A DNA stretch of 64,000 nucleotides from Enterobacter kobei (GCF_001729765.1 NZ_CP017181.1:3906001-3970000); one strand, 5' to 3'; counted from the stretch's first letter, positions 17,023 to 30,080 are shown. Program-made: numbers and translations. Notes: generated from the letters alone by a model not told the origin.

Positions 17023-18756
17023 CTAAATTGGCCAGATATTGTCGATGATGATCTGAAGGGTGCGGTTTCCGCGAAACTCGTTGATATCCAGTTTGTATGC
17101 CAGTTCGACCTCGCGCACGCCGTTGTCCGGCCAGATGGCCGTATCGACGTTGAAGGCGATGCCGTCCAGCAGCGGTCCGCCGCCAACGGGCTCAACCATG
17201 ACTTTCAGATGACGCTCGCCGACGATACGTTGCTGAAGCAGGCGGAAACGGCCGTCGAACAGCGGTTCAGGGAACATCTGTCCCCACGGACCGGCATCGC
17301 GCAGCATCTGCGCCACGTCCATTGTCATCTCATGCGGTGAGAGCTCGCCGTCGGACACCACTTCTCCCTGCAACAAGGCAGGGTCAATCCAGTCGGTGAC
17401 CAGTTCACCAAATAGCCGCTGAAATTCGTCAAATTTCGCCTCTTCCAGCGACAGACCCGCCGCCATCGCATGGCCGCCAAATTTGATCATCAGGCCCGGG
17501 TACAGCGTATCCAGACGCTCCAGTGCATCACGCATGTGAAGACCCTGAATCGAACGGCCAGAGCCTTTCAGCGTGCCGTCACCAGCCGGGGCAAACGCGA
17601 TCACCGGGCGGTGGAAGCGCTCTTTAATGCGCGAGGCCAGAATGCCAACCACACCCTGATGCCACTCAGGATGATACATCGCCAGCCCGCCCGGCAGCGT
17701 TTCACCGCTGCGTTCGAGTTTTTCGCAAAGGGTCAGCGCTTCGGCCTGCATTCCCTGCTCTATCTCTTTACGGGTCTGGTTCAACGCGTCGAGCTCATTG
17801 GCCAGGACGCGCGCTTCGCCGATGTTATCGCACAGCAGCAGCGCCACACCGACGGACATATCGTCCAGCCTTCCGGCAGCGTTCAGACGCGGCCCGAGGG
17901 CAAAACCCAAATCACTTGCCGCCAGCTTGAGCGGATCGCGGTTGGCAATTTCCAGCAGCGCCTTAATCCCCGGACGGCACTTGCCCGCGCGAATGCGGCT
18001 TAAGCCCTGCCAGGTCAAAATACGGTTATTGGTATCGAGCGGCACGACATCCGCGACGGTACCCAGCGCCACCAGGTCGAGATATTCGGCCAGGTTTGGT
18101 ATGGCGATACCGCGTGATTCGAACCAGCCCTTATCACGAAGCAGGGTCCGCAGCGCCAGCATCAGATAAAACGCTACCCCCACACCGGCGAGAGATTTTG
18201 ACGGGAAATCGCAGTCGCGCAGGTTGGGATTGATGATCGCTTCAGCGTCCGGCAATGTTTCACCCGGCAAGTGGTGATCGGTGACCAACACCGGGATCCC
18301 CAGCGCGTGCGCATGATCGACACCTGCATGGGAAGAGATCCCGTTATCAACGGTCATGATCATCTGTGCCCCGCGGGCGTGAGCCTGATCGACCACTTCC
18401 GGGCTGAGGCCGTAACCGTCTTCAAAGCGGTTCGGCACAAGGTAAGTGACGTTATCGCAGCCCAGCGCGCGCAGACTCAATACGCTCAAGGCCGTACTGG
18501 TTGCGCCATCTGCATCGAAATCCCCTACCACCACAATACGCGTTCCCTCACGGAGCGCGTTGTAGAGCATTTCGATGGCTTTTTCGATGCCGTTGAGCTG
18601 CTGCCAGGGCAGCATCCCTTTGACGCTGCGTTCAAGATCCTCAGCACTGCGCACGCCGCGGCTGGCGTAGAGACGCTTCAGCAGGGGTGGGAGATCGTCT
18701 GGCAAATCAACCGGTTCAACCGCCTCGCGGCGGCGCAATTTTATCGGGGCTTTCAC
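17023..18756 (-). CDS. recJ: Single-stranded-DNA-specific 5'-3' exonuclease RecJ
   Basis: A 577-residue DHH-superfamily exonuclease, the same length as E. coli RecJ. Metal-binding motifs are GDFDADG (near 78-84), VDNGIS, and the DHH triad in LVTDHHLPGE. The DHHA1 domain carries GGHAMAAGL (near 425). It works in RecF-pathway recombination and mismatch repair. It follows dsbC by 5 nt, within the xerD-dsbC-recJ operon. Confidence 0.97.
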   Translation of the reverse strand: MKAPIKLRRREAVEPVDLPDDLPPLLKRLYASRGVRSAEDLERSVKGMLPWQQLNGIEKAIEMLYNALREGTRIVVVGDFDADGATSTALSVLSLRALGCDNVTYLVPNRFEDGYGLSPEVVDQAHARGAQMIMTVDNGISSHAGVDHAHALGIPVLVTDHHLPGETLPDAEAIINPNLRDCDFPSKSLAGVGVAFYLMLALRTLLRDKGWFESRGIAIPNLAEYLDLVALGTVADVVPLDTNNRILTWQGLSRIRAGKCRPGIKALLEIANRDPLKLAASDLGFALGPRLNAAGRLDDMSVGVALLLCDNIGEARVLANELDALNQTRKEIEQGMQAEALTLCEKLERSGETLPGGLAMYHPEWHQGVVGILASRIKERFHRPVIAFAPAGDGTLKGSGRSIQGLHMRDALERLDTLYPGLMIKFGGHAMAAGLSLEEAKFDEFQRLFGELVTDWIDPALLQGEVVSDGELSPHEMTMDVAQMLRDAGPWGQMFPEPLFDGRFRLLQQRIVGERHLKVMVEPVGGGPLLDGIAFNVDTAIWPDNGVREVELAYKLDINEFRGNRTLQIIIDNIWPI

Positions 18757-18761
18757 GCGGA

Positions 18762-19475
18762 TTATTTACCACCAAACTGTTTCTGGTGCGCGTCGAGGAA
18801 CTCTTTCATCTCTTTTGGTCCCTGGTAACCCGGCACAACATAGCCATTGCTCAGGACAATCGCTGGCGTACCGCTTACGCCGAACTGCACGCCCAGCGCG
18901 TAGTGGTTAGCAATATCGATATCGCAGGACGCAGACTTAACCTCTTTACCGCTCATCGCATCGTCAAACGCTTTGTTGCGATCTTTCGCACACCAAATCG
19001 CTTTCATGTCTTGCTCTGGCTGGCTCTGCACGCCTGCACGCGGGAAGGCCAGGTAACGCACGGTAATGCCCAGCGCGTTATAGTCTTTCATCTGCTCATG
19101 GAGCTTGTGGCAGTAGCCACAGGTGATGTCGGTGAAGACGGTAATCACATGTTTTTCCTGCGCCGCTTTATAGACGATCATCTCTTTTTCGAGCGCATTC
19201 AGGTTTTTCATCAGCAGCTGGTTGGTGACATTGACCGGCTGCGCGCCGCTCACGTCATACATTGGCCCCTGAATAATATGTTTGCCGTCTTCGGTGACAT
19301 ACAGCACGCCGCTGTTAGTCAGTACCGTTTTCATCCCGGCAACCGGTGCAGACTGGATGTCGCTGCTGGTAACGCCCAGTTTAGCCAGTGACTGTTTAAT
19401 AGCGGCGTCATCCGCATGGGCGAACCCGGTAAAAGAGGCTGCCAGCAGGGTGAACAGCGCGAAAGACTTTTTCAT
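18762..19475 (-). CDS. dsbC: Thiol:disulfide interchange protein DsbC
   Basis: A 237-residue periplasmic disulfide isomerase. I set the start at 19475 (MKKSFALF), which begins a signal peptide cleaved after Ala21; the longer open frame upstream runs toward xerD and lacks support. The N-terminal dimerisation domain spans about 22-85 and the thioredoxin fold carries the active site Cys119-Gly-Tyr-Cys122. DsbD keeps it reduced. It lies 28 nt after xerD. Confidence 0.96.
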   Translation of the reverse strand: MKKSFALFTLLAASFTGFAHADDAAIKQSLAKLGVTSSDIQSAPVAGMKTVLTNSGVLYVTEDGKHIIQGPMYDVSGAQPVNVTNQLLMKNLNALEKEMIVYKAAQEKHVITVFTDITCGYCHKLHEQMKDYNALGITVRYLAFPRAGVQSQPEQDMKAIWCAKDRNKAFDDAMSGKEVKSASCDIDIANHYALGVQFGVSGTPAIVLSNGYVVPGYQGPKEMKEFLDAHQKQFGGK

Positions 19476-19503
19476 AGTTGATCCCGTTACAATTTGTCGG
19501 CAC

Positions 19504-20400
19504 TCACGCACGAGGGTGGTGCTGTTGGTGTAGCTGCCGCAGGCGTTCCGTCGCGACATGGGTGTAAATTTGCGTCGTAGAAAGATCGCTGTGTCCCAGT
19601 AGCATCTGCACCACGCGTAAATCTGCGCCGTGGTTTAACAGATGCGTCGCGAAAGCGTGACGCAATACGTGCGGCGAAAGCTTTTCACTGTCGATACCCG
19701 CCAGTGTGGCGTAATGCTTGATGCGATGCCAGAACGTTTGTCGTGTCATCTGCTGTGCGCGCTGGCTCGGAAACAGGACGTCGATAGACACGCCATTGAG
19801 CAACCATGGACGGCCATGCTCAAGATACGTTTCCAGCCAGTAAACCGCTTCTTCTCCCAGCGGCACCAGCCTTTCCTTATTTCCTTTACCGATGACGCGC
19901 ACCACGCCCTGACGCAGGCTGATGTCGCTCATCGTCAGGCCAACCAGTTCAGAGACACGCAAACCGGTAGCATACAATAGCTCAAGCATGGCTTTATCGC
20001 GTAACTCCAGCGGCAGGTCAACAGCAGGTGACTGTAATAATCTCTCAACTTGTGCTTCGCTGAGATCTTTCGGCAGCCGCTGCGGGAGTTTAGGGGACGC
20101 CAGAAGCGCACTCGGATCGTCTTCCCGAATCTTCTCACGGTAGAGATGCTGGAACAGCCGACGCATCGCGCTGAGCAAGCGTGCAGAACTGGTGGCCTTA
20201 TAGCCCCCTTCAACCCGTTCCGCGAGCAGCGCCTGAAGGTCGTCGCTTTGCGCACTCGCCAGCGATAATTCGCGACGCGCCAGCCACTCCACCAGCATGG
20301 TGAGATCGCGCCGATAGGCACTGAGCGTGTTCTCGGCCAGATTTTTCTCCAGCCACAGCGCATCGAGAAACTGTTCAACGAGTGCGAGATCCTTTTCCAC
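19504..20400 (-). CDS. xerD: Site-specific tyrosine recombinase XerD
   Basis: A 298-residue recombinase, identical in length to E. coli XerD. It resolves chromosome dimers at dif with XerC and FtsK. An N-terminal SAM-like core-binding domain spans about 1-85. The catalytic domain has Arg in TGLRVSEL, the HVLRHAFATH box, the LGH motif and the nucleophile Tyr in STTQIYTHV near residue 279. It is the first gene of xerD-dsbC-recJ and is divergent from fldB. This is the housekeeping enzyme, not a mobile-element integrase. Confidence 0.97.
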   Translation of the reverse strand: MEKDLALVEQFLDALWLEKNLAENTLSAYRRDLTMLVEWLARRELSLASAQSDDLQALLAERVEGGYKATSSARLLSAMRRLFQHLYREKIREDDPSALLASPKLPQRLPKDLSEAQVERLLQSPAVDLPLELRDKAMLELLYATGLRVSELVGLTMSDISLRQGVVRVIGKGNKERLVPLGEEAVYWLETYLEHGRPWLLNGVSIDVLFPSQRAQQMTRQTFWHRIKHYATLAGIDSEKLSPHVLRHAFATHLLNHGADLRVVQMLLGHSDLSTTQIYTHVATERLRQLHQQHHPRA

Positions 20401-20501
20401 ATCGGCCCCTTTGATTCTGCAGTCAGGCCATTATGCCTGATTGCGACCGGTTTCTGGTACACTACGCACAAAGTCAAAGCATGAATTGAGATAGTTACGC
20501 G

Positions 20502-21023
20502 ATGAATATTGGTCTTTTCTATGGTTCCAGCACCTGCTACACCGAAATGGCGGCAGAGAAAATTCGCGACATCATTGGCCCCGAACTGGTGACGTTGCAT
20601 AACCTGAAAGATGACGCGGTCGCGCTGATGGAACAGTACGATGTACTGATCCTCGGTATCCCAACCTGGGATTTTGGTGAGATACAGGAAGACTGGGAAG
20701 CCATCTGGGATCAGCTCGATTCAGTCAATCTCGACGGCAAAATTATTGCGATGTACGGCATGGGCGATCAGTTGGGCTACGGCGAATGGTTTCTTGATGC
20801 ACTTGGCATGCTGCATGACAAACTGGTACCGAAAGGGGCGACGTTTATCGGCTACTGGCCAACCGAAGGATACGAGTTCACCAGTCAAAAACCGATCATT
20901 GCCGACGGCCAGCTGTTTGTCGGACTCGCGCTGGATGAAACCAATCAGTACGATCTCAGCGACGAGCGCCTGCAGGCCTGGTGCGAACAGATACTTGGCG
21001 AAATGGCAGAAAAATTTAGCTAA
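20502..21023 (+). CDS. fldB: Flavodoxin 2
   Basis: A 173-residue FMN-binding electron carrier, the length of E. coli FldB. The flavodoxin signature [16 protein letters not shown] at the N-terminus forms the phosphate loop, and [11 protein letters not shown] and [13 protein letters not shown] contribute the isoalloxazine loops. In E. coli it belongs to the SoxRS regulon; I did not identify a SoxS box. It is divergent from xerD and converges on cptA with only 5 nt between them. Confidence 0.95.
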   Translation: MNIGLFYGSSTCYTEMAAEKIRDIIGPELVTLHNLKDDAVALMEQYDVLILGIPTWDFGEIQEDWEAIWDQLDSVNLDGKIIAMYGMGDQLGYGEWFLDALGMLHDKLVPKGATFIGYWPTEGYEFTSQKPIIADGQLFVGLALDETNQYDLSDERLQAWCEQILGEMAEKFS

Positions 21024-21028
21024 GTGGA

Positions 21029-21439
21029 TTACTCCTGCGTCGGCTGTTGCAACAACATCCGGCGCAGATCTCGCCATTCTGAAGCATCCATACTGTCAGC
21101 CGCCAGCCACAGGTGCTGGCAACGCCCGCCGTCCACATTGCGTAACCGTAACATCATGCCGGAGTTGAGCATCCATGGCATACCCAGAATATCCCACTCT
21201 TTTCCCTGCCAGCGCAGGCGGGAATCCATCAGTAACTTGATCTCACCCTGACGAGCATTAATGCGACGCTGGCTGCGTACGCTGTCAAAAACGACAAACG
21301 AAAGTAATAGCAGCCACAGCGGTGTATAGCTCAGGGGCCATGGCATGAGTAACACGATGGCCGCAACCAGGCCGTGGAGCATTAACGACATCCACTGCGA
21401 GCGCCACGAGACGCGAAGATCAGATTGCCACAGGACCAC
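21029..21439 (-). CDS. cptA: YgfX/CptA membrane protein
   Basis: A 136-residue inner-membrane protein matching E. coli YgfX. Two hydrophobic segments (about 18-36 and 39-52) are followed by a cytoplasmic C-terminal region. It partners SdhE and was also described as the toxin-like CptA that affects cytoskeletal proteins; the toxin role is debated. It overlaps sdhE by 20 nt, so they are translationally coupled. Confidence 0.9.
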   Translation of the reverse strand: MVLWQSDLRVSWRSQWMSLMLHGLVAAIVLLMPWPLSYTPLWLLLLSFVVFDSVRSQRRINARQGEIKLLMDSRLRWQGKEWDILGMPWMLNSGMMLRLRNVDGGRCQHLWLAADSMDASEWRDLRRMLLQQPTQE

Positions 21440-21686
21440 GTTCCCGATTCCGTGTTTGAATTAATTGCACCATCCGTTGCAACTCGGTGTCGGCGGGTTT
21501 GCCGTGGTTCATCAGCCAGTTGAATAAATCTGGATCGTCAGACTCAAGCAGGCGAACAAACAGCCGCTTATCATCATCGCTTAAGCTGTCATACTCATAT
21601 TCGAAGAAAGGCATGATGGAAATATCAAGTTCACGCATGCCGCGACGGCATGCCCAGTGAATACGGGCCTTGTTGTTAATATCCAT
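21420..21686 (-). CDS. sdhE: FAD assembly factor SdhE
   Basis: An 88-residue protein needed for covalent flavinylation of SdhA and FrdA. The conserved RGxxE motif is visible as RRGMRELD at about residues 14-21. The acidic helical body ([15 protein letters not shown]) is as in E. coli YgfY. It was also named CptB. It overlaps cptA downstream. Confidence 0.95.
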   Translation of the reverse strand: MDINNKARIHWACRRGMRELDISIMPFFEYEYDSLSDDDKRLFVRLLESDDPDLFNWLMNHGKPADTELQRMVQLIQTRNRERGPVAI

Positions 21687-21860
21687 GTTCAGTTTCCTGC
21701 ATTACGTTTGGCACAGTCGGGCCCCCGTTCAGTGTTCTTTATTTCTCTACGGGGACACCAGCTAGTGTAACGTGTTTTTGACCGTTTCATTACTGGAATA
21801 TTGCGATCAACGAGCAGGCTTCCAGAATAACCCCTACAAAGACAGCGGATTACACTATTT

Positions 21861-21876
21861 TGCGTAGCGCTACGCA
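21861..21876. promoter_or_regulatory. Perfect 16-bp palindrome upstream of ygfZ
   Basis: TGCGTAGCGCTACGCA is a perfect palindrome about 105 nt before the ygfZ start, in the 294-nt divergent gap between sdhE and ygfZ. It has no T-run, so it looks more like a protein-binding site than a terminator. No known regulator is assigned. Confidence 0.4.
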
Positions 21877-21980
21877 TAACCGGTTTATGGCACAAATGGT
21901 CTGCTGAAAGCGCTTGCATTGCCAGCAGGCTCTTTTACCATTAGGCATTATCAAAGCGTTAAGCAATTCAGGATATCGTT

Positions 21981-22961
21981 ATGGCATTTACACCATTTTC
22001 TCCTCGCCAGCCCGCCGCCTCTGCGCGTCTGCCGCTGACGCTTATTTCTCTTGATGACTGGGCGCTGGCGACGCTCGCCGGCGCCGACGCCGAAAAATAC
22101 CTCCAGGGCCAGGTCACCGCCGACGTCAGCCAGATGACCGAACACCAGCACCTGCTGGCGGCGCATTGTGACCCCAAAGGCAAAATGTGGAGCAATCTGC
22201 GTCTTTTCCGCCGTCAGGACGGTTTTGCCTTTATTGAACGCCGCAGCCTGCGAGATGCGCAGCTCAAAGAGCTGAAAAAGTATGCAGTCTTTTCCAAAGT
22301 CACTATCGTCCCGGACGACGAACATGTTCTGCTGGGCGTGGCGGGCTTCCAGGCACGTGCCGCGCTGAAAAATCTGTTTGCTGAGCTGCCGGATGCAGAA
22401 AAACAGGTCGTCAGCGAGGGGGCCACCTCCATCCTGTGGTTTGAACATCCGGCGGAGCGCTTCCTGCTTGTCACGGATGCCGCAACCGCCGAACGCGTCA
22501 CCGAAGCACTGCGCGGCGAAGCGCAGCTCAACAACAGCCAGCAGTGGCTGGCGCTGAATATTGAAGCCGGTCTGCCGATCATTGACGCCGCCAACAGCGC
22601 GCAGTTTATTCCACAGGCCACTAACCTGCAGGCGCTGGGCGGCATCAGCTTTAAAAAAGGCTGTTACACCGGCCAGGAGATGGTGGCGCGTGCAAAATTC
22701 CGTGGGGCAAATAAACGTGCACTGTGGACACTGGCAGGTCATGCCAGCCGCGTACCGGAAGCGGGTGAAGATTTAGAGCTGAAAATGGGCGATAACTGGC
22801 GCCGTACCGGCACCGTGTTAGCCGCCGTACAGCTGGATGATGGTCGTCTTTTAGTCCAGGCCGTCATGAACAACGACATGGAAGCCGACAGCGTGTTCCG
22901 CGTGCGTGATGATGCGAATACGTTGAGTATTGAGCCGTTACCGTATTCGCTGGAAGAGTGA
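21981..22961 (+). CDS. ygfZ: Folate-binding Fe-S cluster assembly/repair protein YgfZ
   Basis: A 326-residue cytoplasmic protein of the COG0354/IBA57 family with the signature KGCYTGQE at 226-233, including the essential Cys228. It binds tetrahydrofolate and supports assembly or repair of certain Fe-S enzymes such as MiaB. The fold resembles GcvT. Length is identical to E. coli YgfZ. It stands alone, divergent from sdhE-cptA, and is followed by a REP pair. Confidence 0.95.
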   Translation: MAFTPFSPRQPAASARLPLTLISLDDWALATLAGADAEKYLQGQVTADVSQMTEHQHLLAAHCDPKGKMWSNLRLFRRQDGFAFIERRSLRDAQLKELKKYAVFSKVTIVPDDEHVLLGVAGFQARAALKNLFAELPDAEKQVVSEGATSILWFEHPAERFLLVTDAATAERVTEALRGEAQLNNSQQWLALNIEAGLPIIDAANSAQFIPQATNLQALGGISFKKGCYTGQEMVARAKFRGANKRALWTLAGHASRVPEAGEDLELKMGDNWRRTGTVLAAVQLDDGRLLVQAVMNNDMEADSVFRVRDDANTLSIEPLPYSLEE

Positions 22962-22969
22962 TGCTGTAT

Positions 22970-23039
22970 CGCCCGGTGGCGCTGCGCTTACCGGGCCTAC
23001 CGATCCCGTCGGTCGGGTAAGGCGAAGCCGCCACCCGAC
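22970..23039. repeat. REP pair between ygfZ and yqfA
   Basis: Two REP-like hairpins in opposite orientation: GCCCGGTGGCGC ... GCTTACCGGGC, then TCGGGTAAGGCGAAGCCGCCACCCGA. They lie between converging genes. Confidence 0.85.
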
Positions 23040-23045
23040 AACAAA

Positions 23046-23735
<690 letters not shown>

Positions 23736-23925
23736 TCATCGCATGACTATGCTAACTGAGAATGATTCCAGTGAACACCTGTTAGCTAAAATATTTTCCA
23801 TGTAATTTTTTTACAATAAAAATCAAAAGCATAGATATATTTTTCACCTGACATTTGTTCACATTAAAATTTATGCGTTATGAATCAATAGCATAAAATT
23901 AGATCCTGCCGTCTGGCTGCATGTT

Positions 23926-24702
23926 ATGATGGTTAAACGAGGTCTGAATGAGAGTTTTGCCACTGTGAGTATGTTCACCCACTCCGCCATTGCCAGTCTC
24001 AATAACCTGGAGATGATGGTCTACAACTATGTCATTAAAAACCGTGACAAAGTGATGTACATGACCATCCGCGAACTGGCGGATGCGGCGGGCGTCTCAA
24101 CCACCACCATCCTGCGCTTTTGCCGTAAGCTCAACTGTGAAGGGTATTCTGAGTTTCGCGTGCGCTTTAAGCTCTATCTTGAACAGAACGAACCTCAGCA
24201 GGCGAATTTCGGCGCCAGCGAAATTATCAGTTTCTTTAAAAGCGTGAATAATGAAGAGTTCGACGCTTTACTGGATGACGCGGTAAATATCATTCTCTCT
24301 TCGGAGCGAATTATATTTGTCGGCGCAGGGACATCAGGATCGCTGGCAAAATACGGTGCCCGTTTCTTTTCGAATATCGGAAAATTCAGCAACCATATTG
24401 ATGACCCTTATTTCCCGGTCACCAATGATATGGCGAAAAATGCACTGGCAATTGTGCTCTCTGTGTCGGGCGAGACCGAGGAGATCCTGCGCTTCGCCAG
24501 CCAGTTCAGCCTGCATCACTGCAAGGTTCTCTCCATTACCAGCCATGAACACTCGCGCCTGGCAAAACTGGCGGACTTTAATCTCTCCTGGCACGTTCCC
24601 CAGACGCGTATTGCAGGCGTCTACGACATCACCACACAAATCCCCGTTATCTATATTCTGGAATCTCTCGGACGCAAACTGGCGAAGAAACTGGCGGAAT
24701 AA
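23926..24702 (+). CDS. MurR/RpiR-family transcriptional regulator
   Basis: A regulator of up to 258 residues with an N-terminal HTH_6 domain (TIRELADAAGVSTTTILRFCRKL) and a C-terminal SIS sugar-phosphate-binding domain (about 130-250, GAGTSGSLAKYGARF and SVSGETEEIL). An internal ATG at 23971 (MFTHSAIASLNNLE) has GTGAG before it and may be the true start, giving 243 residues. It lies 116 nt before bglA on the same strand, so it most likely controls bglA in response to a phosphorylated sugar. In K-12 this position is held by yqfB instead. Confidence 0.82.
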   Translation: MMVKRGLNESFATVSMFTHSAIASLNNLEMMVYNYVIKNRDKVMYMTIRELADAAGVSTTTILRFCRKLNCEGYSEFRVRFKLYLEQNEPQQANFGASEIISFFKSVNNEEFDALLDDAVNIILSSERIIFVGAGTSGSLAKYGARFFSNIGKFSNHIDDPYFPVTNDMAKNALAIVLSVSGETEEILRFASQFSLHHCKVLSITSHEHSRLAKLADFNLSWHVPQTRIAGVYDITTQIPVIYILESLGRKLAKKLAE

Positions 24703-24725
24703 AACATCCTGTTTTTTTGATGTGA

Positions 24726-26252
<1,527 letters not shown>

Positions 26253-26260
26253 CGCCGTAA

Positions 26261-26336
26261 CGCCGGGCGGCGCTACGCTTGCACCGGCCTACAAAACCTG
26301 CGAATCGTAGGCCGGGTAAGGCGAAGCCGCCACCCG
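26261..26336. repeat. REP pair between bglA and ygfF
   Basis: Two facing REP-like hairpins (GCCGGGCGGCGC ... and GGCCGGGTAAGGCGAAGCCGCCACCCG) separate the converging genes. Confidence 0.85.
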
Positions 26337-26340
26337 TCGT

Positions 26341-27084
26341 TTATTTCCCGCCCGCCAGTTCAATAAAACTGCCCGTCACGTATGACGCCTTCTCGCTCAG
26401 CAGCCAGACTATCGCCTGCGCGACCTCTTCCGGCTGGCCGCCGCGCTGCATCGGCAGTAACGATTTCACGCGATCCACCCGCCCCGGCTCCCCACCAGAC
26501 GCGTGAATATCGGTATAAATCAGCCCGGGCCGCACGCAGTTTACGCGGATACCCTGCGCCGCTACCTCCAGCGATAATCCGGTAGTCAGGGAATCTACCG
26601 CGCCTTTGGAGGCCGCGTAATCGACATACTCCCCCGGCGCGCCCAGACGAGACGCGGCAGAGGAGACATTGACAATCGCGCCACCCTTGCCGCCATGTTT
26701 GTGCGACATGCGCTTTACCGCCTCACGGCAGCAGAGAAAATAGCCCGTGACATTGGTGCTCAGCACGCGGTTAATGCGTTCAGCGGACAGATTCTCAATA
26801 GTGGATTGCTCAAACAGGATGCCTGCATTATTGACCAGCGCGGTAAGGGGCTCACCTTCGCGATCGAGGCTGTCAAACATGGCCATGACCTGCGCTTCAT
26901 CGCTAATGTCTGCACGCAGGGCAAATGCTTTTCCACCCGCCTCAACGATCTGATTGATGACGTCCTTTGCGGCTTTGATATTGTGGTGATAGTTCACCGC
27001 CACGGTATAACCTTCGCGAGCCAGTTGCAGCGCGGTGGCTTTGCCAATGCCGCGGCTGGCGCCGGTGACCAGTGCAATTGCCAT
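26341..27084 (-). CDS. ygfF: SDR family oxidoreductase YgfF
   Basis: A 247-residue short-chain dehydrogenase/reductase matching E. coli YgfF, annotated there as a glucose-1-dehydrogenase-like oxidoreductase. The cofactor motif TGASRGIG is at residues 8-15, NNAG near 86, and the catalytic Ser and YAASK tetrad near 140-160. The substrate is unproven. Convergent with bglA, upstream of a REP and gcvP. Confidence 0.88.
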   Translation of the reverse strand: MAIALVTGASRGIGKATALQLAREGYTVAVNYHHNIKAAKDVINQIVEAGGKAFALRADISDEAQVMAMFDSLDREGEPLTALVNNAGILFEQSTIENLSAERINRVLSTNVTGYFLCCREAVKRMSHKHGGKGGAIVNVSSAASRLGAPGEYVDYAASKGAVDSLTTGLSLEVAAQGIRVNCVRPGLIYTDIHASGGEPGRVDRVKSLLPMQRGGQPEEVAQAIVWLLSEKASYVTGSFIELAGGK

Positions 27085-27103
27085 TGTCTTCTCCCAATAA
27101 AAA

Positions 27104-27135
27104 AGCCGGGTGGCGGCTTCGCCTTACCCGGCTTA
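27104..27135. repeat. REP element between ygfF and gcvP
   Basis: GCCGGGTGGCGGCTTCGCCTTACCCGGC hairpin between two minus-strand genes. Confidence 0.85.
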
Positions 27136-27154
27136 CGTTACTACAGCAAAAAAA

Positions 27155-30028
27155 TTACTGGTATTCGCTCATCGGCACACAGGAGCAGAACAGGTTACGG
27201 TCGCCGTATACGTCATCAAGACGCTTCACGGTCGGCCAGTATTTATTCGCCACGCCTGCCGGGAAGACAGCCAGTTCACGGGAATAACCGTGATTCCACT
27301 CGGCCACCATCTCGTGCTGGGTGTGCGGAGCGTTAACCAACGGGTTATCTTCCAGCGTCCATTCGCCGTCCTGCACGCGGTCTATCTCCATGCGGATGGC
27401 CAGCATCGCGTCAATAAAGCGGTCCAGCTCGGCTTTGCTTTCAGACTCCGTTGGCTCCACCATCAGCGTACCCGCAACCGGGAACGACATGGTTGGTGCG
27501 TGGAAGCCGTAGTCGATCAGACGCTTGGCGATATCCAGTTCGCTGATACCCGTCGCTTCTTTCAGCGGACGAATATCGAGGATGCACTCGTGTGCCACAC
27601 GCCCATCGCGACCGGTGTAAAGCACCGGGAAGGCCGACTTCAGGCGAGTCGCAATATAGTTAGCATTCAGGATCGCGACCTGGCTTGCCTGTTTCAGCCC
27701 TTCCGCGCCCATCATGCGGATGTACATCCAGCTGATTGGCAGGATTGAAGCGCTACCGAACGGTGCAGCAGAGACCGCGCCCTGACGGGTCAGCATACCT
27801 TCAATCTGCACGACGCTGTGACCCGGCACGAACGGCGCCAGATGCGCTTTCACGCCGATAGGCCCCATGCCCGGACCGCCACCACCGTGTGGGATGCAGA
27901 AGGTTTTGTGCAGGTTCAGGTGCGACACGTCCGCGCCGATGAAGCCCGGAGAGGTAATGCCCACCTGAGCATTCATGTTCGCGCCGTCGAGGTACACCTG
28001 ACCACCGAACTGATGCACCACTTCGCACACTTCGCGGATGGTTTCTTCGTACACGCCGTGAGTCGACGGGTAGGTCACCATGATGCAGGAGAGCTTATCG
28101 CCCGCCTGCTCGGCTTTCGCGCGCAGGTCGGCCAGGTCGATGTTACCGTTCTTATCACACGCCACGACCACCACTTCCATGCCCGCCATCTGGGCAGACG
28201 CCGGGTTGGTGCCGTGGGCAGAGCTCGGGATCAGGCAGATATCACGGTGGCCTTCGTTACGGCTTTCGTGATAGTGACGGATTGCCAGCAGCCCCGCATA
28301 TTCACCCTGCGCGCCGGAGTTCGGCTGCATGCAGAGCGCGTCATAACCGGTCAGTTTCACCAGCCAGTCGGAAAGCTGGTTGATCATGACATGATACCCT
28401 TCCGCCTGCTCTGGCGGGCAGAACGGGTGCAGCTCGGAGAACTCAGGCCAGGTGATAGGGATCATTTCTGCCGCGGCGTTCAGCTTCATGGTGCACGAGC
28501 CCAGCGGGATCATCGCCTGGTTCAGCGCCAGATCTTTGCGCTCCAGAGAGTGCATATAACGCATCATCTCGGTTTCGCTGTGATAACGGTTGAACACAGG
28601 ATGCGTCAGGATAGCGTCATTGCGCAGCATGCTCTCCTGAATAGAGCGGCTGTCATGCGCGACCTCTTTGTCCAGCGCATCAATATCCAGACCGTGCGCG
28701 TCACCCAGCACGACATTAAACAGGTTGACGATATCGTCGCGCGTGGTGGATTCATCAAGGGTGATGCCCACGGCGTGATGAATGTCGCTGCGCAGGTTAA
28801 TTTGTGCGGCATCCGCACGTGCCAGCACCGCCGCTTTATCTGCGACGTCAACGCACAGCGTGTCGAAGTAGTGCTCATGACGCAGCTTCAGGCCTTTCTG
28901 CTGCAGGCCACAGGCCAGAATATCCGCCAGACGGTGGATGCGGCTGGCAATGCGTTTCAGCCCAACCGGGCCGTGGAAGACGGCGTACAGGCTGGCGATG
29001 TTTGCCAGCAGAACCTGAGAAGTACAGATATTAGAGTTCGCTTTCTCGCGGCGGATATGCTGCTCGCGAGTCTGCATCGCCATGCGCAGCGCGGTGTTAC
29101 CGGCGGCATCTTTCGATACGCCAATAATGCGGCCTGGCATGGAACGTTTAAATTCATCTTTCGCGCCAAAGAATGCCGCGTGCGGTCCGCCGTAGCCCAT
29201 CGGCACGCCGAAACGCTGGGCCGAGCCGAATACAATATCCGCACCCTGTTTGCCCGGAGCCGTCAGCAGCACCAGCGCCATAAAATCAGCGGCAACGCTG
29301 ACCACCACTTTGCGGGATTTCAGCTCGGCAATCAGTGCGCTGTAATCATGCACTTCGCCGGTGGTACCCACCTGCTGTAACAGCACACCAAAGACGTCCT
29401 GGTGATCCAGCACTTTGTCAGCGTCGTCGACAATCACGTCAAAACCAAAGGTTTCCGCACGGGTACGCACCACGTCCAGCGTCTGCGGATGCACGTCCGC
29501 CGCCACGAAGAAGCGGTTGGCATTTTTCAGCTTGCTGACGCGTTTTGCCATCGCCATGGCTTCAGCTGCCGCGGTCGCTTCATCCAGCAACGAGGCGGAA
29601 GCGATATCCATCCCGGTCAGGTCGAGCGTCACCTGCTGGAAGTTCAGCAGCGCTTCCAGACGGCCCTGGGACACTTCCGGCTGATACGGGGTATAGGCGG
29701 TGTACCAGCCCGGGTTTTCCAGCATATTACGCAGGATAACCGGCGGTAACTGCACGTTGGTGTAGCCCATGCCAATGTAAGACTTATAGCGCTTGTTAAG
29801 GCCAGCGATGGCCTTCAGCTCCGCCAGTGCGGCGAATTCCGTGGTGGCTTCTCCCACCTGAGGCGGCGTGGCAAGCTGGATGTCTTTTGGCACGATCTGG
29901 CCGATCAGTGCGTTTAATGAATCCGCGCCAACCGTTTTCAGCATCTCCTGCTGTTGCTGAGCATCCGGCCCAATGTGACGTTCAATGAAAGCGCCACGGT
30001 TTTCAAGCTGGCTTAAAGTCTGTGTCAT
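27155..30028 (-). CDS. gcvP: Glycine dehydrogenase (decarboxylating), P protein
   Basis: A 957-residue PLP enzyme, identical in length to E. coli GcvP. It decarboxylates glycine and loads the aminomethyl group on the lipoyl arm of GcvH. The fused alpha and beta halves are visible; the PLP Lys is in [16 protein letters not shown] (about residue 706). It is the last gene of gcvTHP, separated from gcvH by a 127-nt gap holding a REP pair, which may tune downstream mRNA level. Confidence 0.97.
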   Translation of the reverse strand: MTQTLSQLENRGAFIERHIGPDAQQQQEMLKTVGADSLNALIGQIVPKDIQLATPPQVGEATTEFAALAELKAIAGLNKRYKSYIGMGYTNVQLPPVILRNMLENPGWYTAYTPYQPEVSQGRLEALLNFQQVTLDLTGMDIASASLLDEATAAAEAMAMAKRVSKLKNANRFFVAADVHPQTLDVVRTRAETFGFDVIVDDADKVLDHQDVFGVLLQQVGTTGEVHDYSALIAELKSRKVVVSVAADFMALVLLTAPGKQGADIVFGSAQRFGVPMGYGGPHAAFFGAKDEFKRSMPGRIIGVSKDAAGNTALRMAMQTREQHIRREKANSNICTSQVLLANIASLYAVFHGPVGLKRIASRIHRLADILACGLQQKGLKLRHEHYFDTLCVDVADKAAVLARADAAQINLRSDIHHAVGITLDESTTRDDIVNLFNVVLGDAHGLDIDALDKEVAHDSRSIQESMLRNDAILTHPVFNRYHSETEMMRYMHSLERKDLALNQAMIPLGSCTMKLNAAAEMIPITWPEFSELHPFCPPEQAEGYHVMINQLSDWLVKLTGYDALCMQPNSGAQGEYAGLLAIRHYHESRNEGHRDICLIPSSAHGTNPASAQMAGMEVVVVACDKNGNIDLADLRAKAEQAGDKLSCIMVTYPSTHGVYEETIREVCEVVHQFGGQVYLDGANMNAQVGITSPGFIGADVSHLNLHKTFCIPHGGGGPGMGPIGVKAHLAPFVPGHSVVQIEGMLTRQGAVSAAPFGSASILPISWMYIRMMGAEGLKQASQVAILNANYIATRLKSAFPVLYTGRDGRVAHECILDIRPLKEATGISELDIAKRLIDYGFHAPTMSFPVAGTLMVEPTESESKAELDRFIDAMLAIRMEIDRVQDGEWTLEDNPLVNAPHTQHEMVAEWNHGYSRELAVFPAGVANKYWPTVKRLDDVYGDRNLFCSCVPMSEYQ

Positions 30029-30080
30029 GAGCGATGGTTCCTGAAACGTGCAGTGAATCGTAGTTATCTGTAACGCTGTT

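Noticed and set aside
19504..20400. Tyrosine recombinase as the integrase of a genomic island
   Set aside because: Sequence, length and operon (xerD-dsbC-recJ) identify it as housekeeping XerD.
27818..29380. 520-residue open frame on the plus strand
   Set aside because: Antisense to gcvP; rich in His/Arg/Val as expected for a mirror frame and with no recognisable domain.
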